DNA of 20,134 nt, taken from assembly GCA_916720335.1 (NCBI GenBank), contig CAKAQU010000014.1:1-20134 (forward strand). The letters run 5' to 3'. This document shows positions 7,201 to 13,727 of the stretch, in pieces. Numbering within the stretch: position 1 is the stretch's first letter; each line of letters begins with the position of its first letter. Made by a program: the position numbers and the translations under genes. This DNA is from an uncultured Moraxella sp. (GTDB lineage Bacteria > Pseudomonadota > Gammaproteobacteria > Pseudomonadales > Moraxellaceae). The notes beneath the pieces are model-generated. The model was not told the DNA's origin. It ran no database searches and worked only from the letters and a program-made list of their open reading frames with translations.

Positions 7201-8511
7201 ATGTTATCAGATTTGTGGCTTATACTTGCCAAGCACCCTGAATTTATTGCCATGTTGACAATTCCACCAGTTACTGCTTTTGTAACTTGGGTGCATGTTT
7301 GGATGGCTTTACAGATGCTGTTTTATCCCATTAAATTTTGGGGAATCAGCATTAAAGACATGCCCTTTGGTTTAAAAGGGCTTGGTTGGCAAGGCATTGT
7401 TCCTGCTAAAGCGGGTAAAATTTCTGGCGTGATTGTTGACCAAACATTATCTAAATTAGGCTCACTGGATGAATTTTTTCAGGCAATGGAACCTGAGGAG
7501 ATGGCGGATTTTATCACCCAATCGGTGGATAAAAATTTAGAAAGTTTGATTGATGAAATTATGTTGGAAAAATATCCAAATTTATGGAGTCATTTGCCGT
7601 ATGCGATAAAACGGCGGATTTATGCACACGCCCATCACGAATTGCCCGCTATCATGAAAGCCTTGGTGCTGGATTTGACCTATCATGTGGAAGATTTGGT
7701 AGATATGCGTCAAATGATAGTTAAAAAAATGGAAAATGACCGCAAGCTAATGGTAGAAATGTTTTTACGGGTGGGTAAAAAAGAGATTAATTTTATCTGG
7801 AAAATCAGTGCGGTTATAGGTTTTGGCTTTGGTTTGGTGCAAATGGCAATTTTTTATTTTGTACCACAACATTGGACAGTGCCATTTTTTGCCGCAATTT
7901 GGGGAGCTTTGACCAATTGGATTGCGATATGGATGGTGTTTAATCCTGTTGAGCCTCGTTATTTATGGTTTATTCGTCTGTTTCGTTACCAAGATAAAAA
8001 AATTTATCCCACGTTTCCCCATGTGCATCGCTATGCGTGGCAGGGCGGTTTTATGAAACGCCAAGATGAAGTATCCAGTGTTTTTGCTGAAATTGTGGTA
8101 AACGAATTGGTTACTTTAGAAAACGTTATGTATGAGATGATGTATGGCATGCATTCATCCAAAACTCGAAAACTAACCAAAAAACATTTATATGAAATTT
8201 TGGAGTCGCCTATTGTTGCAACGACACTTCGGATGGGCATGGGTAATAAAGAATTAAGTGAGTTTAAGGACATTATCATTGAAAAATCCATTGATGCAAC
8301 GATGGTGCCAATCCGCGACCCCAAATTAAACACTTCCAGAGCATCAAAAATTTTCGGATTGTTTGAAAGTCGTTTAAAAGCATTAACCCCTAAAGAGTTT
8401 CAAAATTTGTTGCGCCCTGCTTTTAAGGAAGATGAAATGACTTTAGTGGTTCTTGGGGCAATCACTGGGCTTTTGGCAGGCTGGGTGCATTTGGTGGCAG
8501 TGTTTTTTTAG
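7201..8511 (+). CDS. DUF445 family inner-membrane protein, function unknown
   Basis: From the ATG at 7201 the protein has 436 residues. It has an N-terminal hydrophobic region, a paired hydrophobic segment in the middle (around KISAVIGFGFGLVQMAIFYF and ALTNWIAIWMVFNP) and a C-terminal helix (LGAITGLLAGWVHLVAVFF), with two long charged cytoplasmic- or periplasmic-type stretches between. The ALTNW-AI-MVF-P pattern is characteristic of DUF445 (YjiN/YheB-type) proteins, whose function is unknown. The frame is open back to a GTG at 7114, but that codon lies within the ribosome binding site of a small leader ORF, and an ATG at 7135 is poorly spaced; 7201 starts directly at the conserved-looking sequence. 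It is divergent from mrdA and upstream of ccmF, 61 bp away. Confidence 0.8.
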   Translation: MLSDLWLILAKHPEFIAMLTIPPVTAFVTWVHVWMALQMLFYPIKFWGISIKDMPFGLKGLGWQGIVPAKAGKISGVIVDQTLSKLGSLDEFFQAMEPEEMADFITQSVDKNLESLIDEIMLEKYPNLWSHLPYAIKRRIYAHAHHELPAIMKALVLDLTYHVEDLVDMRQMIVKKMENDRKLMVEMFLRVGKKEINFIWKISAVIGFGFGLVQMAIFYFVPQHWTVPFFAAIWGALTNWIAIWMVFNPVEPRYLWFIRLFRYQDKKIYPTFPHVHRYAWQGGFMKRQDEVSSVFAEIVVNELVTLENVMYEMMYGMHSSKTRKLTKKHLYEILESPIVATTLRMGMGNKELSEFKDIIIEKSIDATMVPIRDPKLNTSRASKIFGLFESRLKALTPKEFQNLLRPAFKEDEMTLVVLGAITGLLAGWVHLVAVFF

Positions 8512-8558
8512 ATAATCAAATTTTACATAAACGATGATAATCAACTACGATTATCATC
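8511..8558 (+). promoter_or_regulatory. GATAATC cluster and 10-bp hairpin upstream of ccmF
   Basis: GATAATCAA occurs at 8511-8519 and 8536-8544, a direct repeat 25 bp apart. The second copy is also part of a perfect inverted repeat: GATGATAATC (8533-8542) and GATTATCATC (8549-8558), with a six-base loop. The TGATAAT/ATTATCA halves equal Fur-box half-sites, but their 8-bp gap is not the standard Fur spacing. It ends just before the ccmF ribosome binding site (AGGA, 8563-8566), so it could be an operator or an mRNA structure. Confidence 0.45.
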
Positions 8559-8572
8559 TGTTAGGATGGTAT

Positions 8573-10585
8573 ATGCTTATCACAGAACTTGGGTATTTTG
8601 CCTTACTTTTGGCGTTGGTGCTGGCAATATTGCAAGCGGTTTTTCCAACGCTTGGCGTGATTAAAAATCAAATCCAATGGCAACGCCTTGCTCCAAGTTT
8701 GGCAGGCGCTCAATTTTTTGCCATGATGGCGGCGTTTGGTGGGTTGGTAGCAGGATTTTTGTATAATGATTTTAGCTTAATTTATGTAACATCCCATTCC
8801 AATAGCTTATTGCCCTGGTATTATAAATTATCTGCAACTTGGGGTGGTCATGAGGGTTCACTGCTTTTATGGATAACCATCTTATCAGCTTGGTGCATGC
8901 TTGTGTCAATATTTAGCCGAGCTCTACCGCTGGATATGCGCGCTCGGGTTTTGGCGATTTTGGGCATGGTGCAAACCATGATGCTTATTATGCTTATTTT
9001 TACATCAAGCCCGTTTGACCGCAGTCTGCCAAATTTACCTGTTGATGGCGTGGATTTAAATCCATTACTGCAAGACCCCGGATTGATTTTTCATCCACCA
9101 ACCTTGTATATGGGTTATGTGGGGTTGGCAGTGCCGTTTGCATTTTGTATGGCGGCTTTATGGGCAGGTAGATTGGATGCAATATGGACACGCTGGAGCA
9201 GACCTTGGACGATTGCGGCTTGGGGATTTTTGACGCTGGGTATTGCTATTGGTTCTTGGTGGGCATATTATGAGCTTGGTTGGGGCGGCTGGTGGTTTTG
9301 GGACCCCGTAGAAAATGCGTCTTTGATGCCTTGGCTTGCTTGTACTGCACTTTTACATTCTTTAGCCGTTACTGAAAAAAGAGGCGTGTTTAAAGCTTGG
9401 ACAATCATGCTGGCAATTTTTGGCTTTGCATTGAGTTTGTTGGGTACGTTTTTGGTACGTTCTGGAGTGATTACTTCAGTGCATTCGTTTGCATCTGACC
9501 CAACTCGTGGGATTGCTATTTTATCCATTTTAGCATTGGTGATTGGCGGCGGATTGTTAATGTTTGCATTTCGTGGCTGGAAATTAACCACTGAAAGTTA
9601 TTATCAATTAAAATCTCGAGAAACCATCTTGGTTGTTAATAATATGATTTTGTTGGTTGCAACGTTGGTGGTGCTTTTAGGTACTTTATATCCTATTATC
9701 GCTGACGCTTTTAAACTGGGTCAAGTCTCTGTTGGTCCTCCTTATTTTAATGCTTTATTTGTACCAGCAACTTGGATTTTACTTGCGTTTATGGGAGCTG
9801 GGGCAAATCTACGCTACAAATACGATAGCCGTCCATGGTTTAAGATGCTGCTTATCACCGCTGTTACCAGCTTAGTTTTTGGGGCGGTTTTGTGGTATGT
9901 GATTAATCTTTTGGGCGATAACACCCCGTTTTTTGGCTCGATTTACTTAACTGCGAGTCTTTGTGTGTGGGTACTTGCATTTATGTTTTTGGATTTTAAA
10001 GACAAAACTAAAAATGCCAAAAGTTTTGGCGATGGGTTGCGTAAACTTTCACCAAGTTATTGGAGTATGCAAATTTCACATCTGGGCGTGCTGGTGGTGT
10101 GTTTGGGTGTGGCAGGCGTGAGTAATTTATCGGTAGAAAAAGACGTTGCGATGACTGTTGGCGATAAGACTCTTGTTCAAGGTTATGAATTTGACTTACA
10201 AGAATTTGAAACAATCAAAGCCAGCAATTATGATGCTACCCGAGCAACCATCGCCGTACATAAAAATAACCGTCTTTTAACAACATTGTATCCAGAAAAA
10301 CGCAACTATGTAGTTAGTATGATGCCAATGACAGAAGTGGGTTTGCGACCAAGTTTGTTAAATGAAATTTATGTGGCGTTAGGCGAACCTATTGCTGATA
10401 ACGATGGGCAAATTTCAGGTAAAACATGGGCGGTGCGTGTCTATGTCAAACCAATGGTTCGCTGGCTGTGGCTTGGAGCGTTAATCATGACTTTTGGTGG
10501 CATGATTGCCATGTTTGATAAACGTTATCGCATTGCAAAATTATCTAAAGCAAAATTAAACAAAGAACAAACAGGTAACCTATGA
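8573..10585 (+). CDS. ccmF: Cytochrome c maturation protein CcmF (haem lyase subunit)
   Basis: CcmF is the polytopic inner-membrane core of the System I haem lyase; it receives haem from holo-CcmE and attaches it to reduced CXXCH apocytochrome c with CcmH and CcmI. The 670-residue protein (E. coli 647) is almost entirely transmembrane helices and shows the signatures WGGHEGSLLLW, FHPPTLYMGYVGLAVPF and the tryptophan-rich WWD domain GWGGWWFWDPVEN, plus conserved-type histidines in LLHSLAV, SVHSF and ISHLGVLV. The frame is open to an ATG at 8534, but that ATG lies in a hairpin with no ribosome binding site. The ATG at 8573 has AGGA seven bases upstream and begins MLITELGYF as expected. It overlaps ccmG by ATGA. 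ccmABCDE are not in the window. Confidence 0.95.
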   Translation: MLITELGYFALLLALVLAILQAVFPTLGVIKNQIQWQRLAPSLAGAQFFAMMAAFGGLVAGFLYNDFSLIYVTSHSNSLLPWYYKLSATWGGHEGSLLLWITILSAWCMLVSIFSRALPLDMRARVLAILGMVQTMMLIMLIFTSSPFDRSLPNLPVDGVDLNPLLQDPGLIFHPPTLYMGYVGLAVPFAFCMAALWAGRLDAIWTRWSRPWTIAAWGFLTLGIAIGSWWAYYELGWGGWWFWDPVENASLMPWLACTALLHSLAVTEKRGVFKAWTIMLAIFGFALSLLGTFLVRSGVITSVHSFASDPTRGIAILSILALVIGGGLLMFAFRGWKLTTESYYQLKSRETILVVNNMILLVATLVVLLGTLYPIIADAFKLGQVSVGPPYFNALFVPATWILLAFMGAGANLRYKYDSRPWFKMLLITAVTSLVFGAVLWYVINLLGDNTPFFGSIYLTASLCVWVLAFMFLDFKDKTKNAKSFGDGLRKLSPSYWSMQISHLGVLVVCLGVAGVSNLSVEKDVAMTVGDKTLVQGYEFDLQEFETIKASNYDATRATIAVHKNNRLLTTLYPEKRNYVVSMMPMTEVGLRPSLLNEIYVALGEPIADNDGQISGKTWAVRVYVKPMVRWLWLGALIMTFGGMIAMFDKRYRIAKLSKAKLNKEQTGNL

Positions 10586-11169
10586 CCAAAACTCAAAAAC
10601 GCCTTATGATTTTTATGCTGCCTTTTTTGGTGTTTGTGCTGATGGTGCTGATGTTTTTTAACCGCTTAGGGCAACAAAGCCAGGTTACTATTAATACAAC
10701 AATGAACAGACCATTGCCAGCATTTGAGCTTCCCTTATTAAGCAATACACAACAAACATTAACTAAGGATGATTTACCTAAGACACCTTTTTTGCTAAAT
10801 GCGTGGGGTTCATGGTGTCCAACGTGTAAGGTGGAACATCCGTTTTTGTTGCAACTAAAGGCACAAAATGTGCCAATTGTTGGCATCAATTATAAAGATG
10901 AACTGACGGATGCATTGTCATATTTGCAAACGTATCAAGACCCATTTTTGTATTCATTGCAGGATTTGGATGGACGTTATGGGCTGGATTTGGGGTTGAC
11001 TGGCGCTCCCGAAACATTTGTATTGGATGCTCACGGTGTGGTTTATCAGCATTTAACGGGCGAGTTAAACGAACATAATTGGCAAAACCAAGTCAAGCCA
11101 TGTATGGATGCACTTGCTGATGATGCCAAAGACCAAACAGCAAAAAATAAAGCGTGCCAAGGTTTGTAG
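10582..11169 (+). CDS. ccmG: Thiol:disulfide interchange protein CcmG (DsbE)
   Basis: CcmG is a membrane-anchored periplasmic thioredoxin-like reductant that keeps apocytochrome c (or CcmH) thiols reduced before haem ligation. The 195-residue protein has one N-terminal anchor (about residues 8-27), the redox-active WCPTC (78-82) within AWGSWCPTCKVEH, and the cis-proline loop GAPET (141-145). The start overlaps the ccmF stop (ATGA, 10582-10585), which indicates translational coupling. The C-terminal tail carries two additional cysteines (174 and 192) not usual for the family; they could form a second disulfide. Confidence 0.94.
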   Translation: MTKTQKRLMIFMLPFLVFVLMVLMFFNRLGQQSQVTINTTMNRPLPAFELPLLSNTQQTLTKDDLPKTPFLLNAWGSWCPTCKVEHPFLLQLKAQNVPIVGINYKDELTDALSYLQTYQDPFLYSLQDLDGRYGLDLGLTGAPETFVLDAHGVVYQHLTGELNEHNWQNQVKPCMDALADDAKDQTAKNKACQGL

Positions 11170-11177
11170 GGGGTAAA

Positions 11178-11666
11178 ATGCACAAGTTATTTGTGATGGT
11201 GGGTTTATGTTTATTGATTGGGGTAAATACAGTCCAAGCAGCAATTGAAATACATGATTTTAAAGATGCCAACGAAGAAGCTCGTTATAAAGCCTTAATT
11301 GAAGAGCTGCGTTGCCCAAAATGTCAAAATCAAAATTTGGCAAGTTCAGATGCGCCTATTGCTCAGGATTTAAAAAACCAAACTTATCAAATGATAAAAG
11401 ACGGCAAAACTGACAGTCAAATTCGAGATTTTATGTTTGAACGTTATGGTGATTTTATTAGCTATAAACCACCAATGCGACCATCCACTTGGATTTTGTG
11501 GGTTTTTCCTCCCGTGTTTTTGGTGCTGTTATTGGTAGGCTGGATTTATAGAACCAAAAAAGCACAGTATCAAAATGCAGATAAAGAAATCAATACATTA
11601 GATGCCAACGAAGAACAAAAACTTGCCAAAATCCTAGCAGATTACGGCAAAGACAAGGATAAATGA
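11178..11666 (+). CDS. ccmH: Cytochrome c maturation protein CcmH
   Basis: CcmH is a membrane-anchored thiol oxidoreductase that handles apocytochrome c for the haem lyase. The 162-residue protein begins with a cleavable-type signal peptide (hydrophobic core about 4-16, likely cleavage near VQA-A), followed by the signature LRCPKCQNQN (44-53) with the CxxC pair, and a C-terminal membrane helix (WILWVFPPVFLVLLLVGWIY). It is the short type without a fused CcmI domain, as in Pseudomonas rather than E. coli. A frame extension to a GTG at 11154 inside ccmG is rejected because the ATG at 11178 has AGGGGG (11168-11173) four bases upstream. It begins eight bases after the ccmG stop. Confidence 0.95.
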   Translation: MHKLFVMVGLCLLIGVNTVQAAIEIHDFKDANEEARYKALIEELRCPKCQNQNLASSDAPIAQDLKNQTYQMIKDGKTDSQIRDFMFERYGDFISYKPPMRPSTWILWVFPPVFLVLLLVGWIYRTKKAQYQNADKEINTLDANEEQKLAKILADYGKDKDK

Positions 11667-12928
11667 TGACCCCAAGTATAATTTTGTTTTTTAGTGTTGC
11701 TGCTTTACTTTCGGTATTGCTTGCTTTGATGGTGATTCTTCCTTGGTTTAAAGCAAAAAAGGCCAATGATAATCAGCTTTTGGCGCTGAATGTTCAAGTA
11801 TTTGAAACTCGCATTGCTGAATTATTGGCTGATAAGCAGGCGGGTAAGATTGATGATGTGGTTTTTGATGCTTATCAAGCTGAATTAAAACGTCAGCTGA
11901 TTGCCGCTCAAACCTATCAACAAGGTTATCCGGCAGTATCTAAAAAAAGCCGTATCATTGTGATGGTTTGGATACCCATTCTGGCGATTTTGGCTTATTT
12001 AATGACTAGTGATAGAACTTCAGTATTTAAACTGTGGGCAGCTCAAGATACCGTTGGGCAAATTGCTGATGATTTATTGACGGGTAAGCTTGACACTCCG
12101 CCGGACTGGGCAAAAAAAGACAGCATTGCTTTGATTAGCGCCATGCAAACCAATGTTTATCAGCACGCTTACGACCCAAACCGCTGGATGCGTTTATCAG
12201 AATTATTTTTGGCGTTGGATGCTCAGCCTCAGGCAGTTGAAGCCTTGGCGCGAGCGTATCGACTAAATCCAACTGACAGCCAAATTGCCATGACCTATGC
12301 GCAAACCAGTTTTTTTGCTAATAATGGTATTTTGGACAATACCGCAAAAAACGCAGTTCTTGAAATCCTTAAAACCACTCCTGACCACGAAGGGGCGTTG
12401 ATGATGATGGCAATGGGTGAAATGCGAGCGGGAAATTTAGATGCTGCCAAAGCGTGGATTGCCAGACTACGCACTCACGTCGCAAAAAAATCAGGTGATA
12501 GAAGTCAAGCTTTACAAAGTCTTGATGAACTAACTGCTAAGATAAATGAACAAGAACAAAAAATCAAACAAGGTGTTGTTATCAGTGTTTTTGTGGATAA
12601 ATCGCTATTAGCAGAAATGCAAAAAACAGATACCTTGTTTGTTAGTATTTCTGATAGTCAAGGCGGAGCACCCTATGCGGTTAAAAAATTGTCTGCCAAT
12701 GAATTGACTTCTGCAAAATTAAACGTTTCATTAAGTGATTTGGATGCCATGATGCCAGAACATACGTTGTCTGCTGCGCAAAATGCAGGCAAAGAACTGA
12801 TTGTGCGTGCACATATCAGTAAGTCGGGCACCGCAGCAACCCAAAAAGGCGATTTATTAGCCAGTCCTATTGTACTTGGTAAAAAACAGCAAACTGCTGA
12901 ACTCAATATCAATCAGGTGGTTCCATAA
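11663..12928 (+). CDS. ccmI: Cytochrome c maturation protein CcmI (apocytochrome chaperone, TPR)
   Basis: CcmI binds the C-terminus of apocytochrome c and presents it to the CcmF/CcmH haem lyase. The 421-residue protein has two membrane segments (about 5-28 and 97-114) separated by a charged loop, then a periplasmic TPR-like helical region (from about residue 170, with RLSELFLALDAQPQAVEALA) and a C-terminal beta-rich domain ending VVISVFVDKSLL through ISKSG...GDLLASP, typical of the CcmI C-domain. It overlaps the ccmH stop by ATGA. AAGGA at 11655-11659 is only three bases from the ATG at 11663 but six from the adjacent ATG at 11666, which may be the true start. It is the last gene of the ccm cluster; no terminator is evident after it. 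Confidence 0.92.
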   Translation: MMTPSIILFFSVAALLSVLLALMVILPWFKAKKANDNQLLALNVQVFETRIAELLADKQAGKIDDVVFDAYQAELKRQLIAAQTYQQGYPAVSKKSRIIVMVWIPILAILAYLMTSDRTSVFKLWAAQDTVGQIADDLLTGKLDTPPDWAKKDSIALISAMQTNVYQHAYDPNRWMRLSELFLALDAQPQAVEALARAYRLNPTDSQIAMTYAQTSFFANNGILDNTAKNAVLEILKTTPDHEGALMMMAMGEMRAGNLDAAKAWIARLRTHVAKKSGDRSQALQSLDELTAKINEQEQKIKQGVVISVFVDKSLLAEMQKTDTLFVSISDSQGGAPYAVKKLSANELTSAKLNVSLSDLDAMMPEHTLSAAQNAGKELIVRAHISKSGTAATQKGDLLASPIVLGKKQQTAELNINQVVP

Positions 12929-12961
12929 GATACTAAAATTAAACCAATGTTAAAACATAGC

Positions 12962-13002
12962 TTTAAAAAATGGTGAACATTTTAAAAAACTGCTTGAACA
13001 TT
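12962..13002 (+). repeat. Tandem imperfect repeat overlapping the adk promoter
   Basis: TTTAAAAAATGGTGAACAT (12962-12980) is followed at once by a 21-bp near-copy (12981-13001) that begins with the same nine bases and ends with the same TGAACAT. TGAACATT is therefore repeated at 12974 and 12995 (21 bp apart), and TGAACA appears a third time at 13022. The second copy contains the -35 element of the adk promoter. Confidence 0.6.
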
Positions 13003-13022
13003 ATGCATGAGTCGTTTATAGT
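12994..13022 (+). promoter_or_regulatory. Sigma-70-type promoter of adk
   Basis: TTGAAC (12994-12999) and TATAGT (13017-13022) are separated by exactly 17 bp, close to the sigma-70 consensus. Transcription would begin near 13029, giving an untranslated leader of about 30 nt with GGAG (13050-13053) before the adk start. Confidence 0.8.
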
Positions 13023-13060
13023 GAACAGCCTATAAAGACTTTTTAATCTGGAGAACAAAA

Positions 13061-13720
13061 ATGATGCGAATTATTTTACTTGGACCACCCGGAGCTGGTA
13101 AAGGCACTCAAGCTCAATTAATCTCAAAAGAATTTGGCATTCCGCAAGTTTCTACAGGCGATATGTTGCGTGCAGCCATCAAGGCGGGCACAGAACTTGG
13201 CAAACAAGCTAAAAGCGTCATGGATAAAGGACAGCTGGTTTCAGATGAGCTCATCATCAATTTGGTCAAAGAGCGTATCGCGCAACCTGACTGTGCAAAT
13301 GGTTGTATTTTTGACGGATTTCCCCGCACTATTGCCCAAGCTGAAGCGCTTTCAGCTGCCAATGTAAACATTGATTTTGTGGTAGAAATTAGCGTACCTG
13401 ATGATGAAATTGTCAAACGCTTGTCTGGTCGTCGTAGCCATCCAGCATCTGGTCGGGTGTATCATGTTGTGTATAATCCACCAAAAGTAGAAGGACTTGA
13501 TGATGAAACAGGCGAACCTTTGATTCAGCGTGATGATGACAAAGAAGAAACCATTAAAGACCGTTTAAAGGTTTACCATAATCAAACCGCTGCTTTAGTT
13601 GCTCACTATCAGGCGGTTGCTCAATCAGGTGAAAATGCGCCAACTTATCATCAGTTTGACGGTACCAAAGACATTAATGCAGTTAAAGAAGATATTTTTA
13701 CGGTATTAAAATCTAAATAA
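13061..13720 (+). CDS. adk: Adenylate kinase
   Basis: Adk catalyses ATP + AMP = 2 ADP in the cytoplasm. The 219-residue protein (E. coli 214) has the P-loop GPPGAGKGTQ (8-17), the AMP-binding region with DGFPRT (85-90), and the long-type LID domain (about 124-162) starting GRRSHPASGRVYH and ending RDDDKEET; the LID lacks the zinc-binding cysteines found in many Gram-positive enzymes. GGAG lies seven bases before the first ATG. The Met-Met start leaves a second possible ATG at 13064. It has its own promoter and ends only 7 bp from the convergent lipoprotein hydrolase gene, with no clear terminator between. Confidence 0.97.
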   Translation: MMRIILLGPPGAGKGTQAQLISKEFGIPQVSTGDMLRAAIKAGTELGKQAKSVMDKGQLVSDELIINLVKERIAQPDCANGCIFDGFPRTIAQAEALSAANVNIDFVVEISVPDDEIVKRLSGRRSHPASGRVYHVVYNPPKVEGLDDETGEPLIQRDDDKEETIKDRLKVYHNQTAALVAHYQAVAQSGENAPTYHQFDGTKDINAVKEDIFTVLKSK

Positions 13721-13727
13721 TAACGAG

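Noticed and set aside
8534..8572. Upstream ATG of ccmF (8534) as the true start
   Set aside because: It lies inside the perfect hairpin without a ribosome binding site; the ATG at 8573 has AGGA at a good distance and matches the family N-terminus.
9268..9591. Open frame antisense to ccmF
   Set aside because: It is opposite the WWD region of CcmF; its low-complexity translation is what reverse reading of membrane-helix codons gives.
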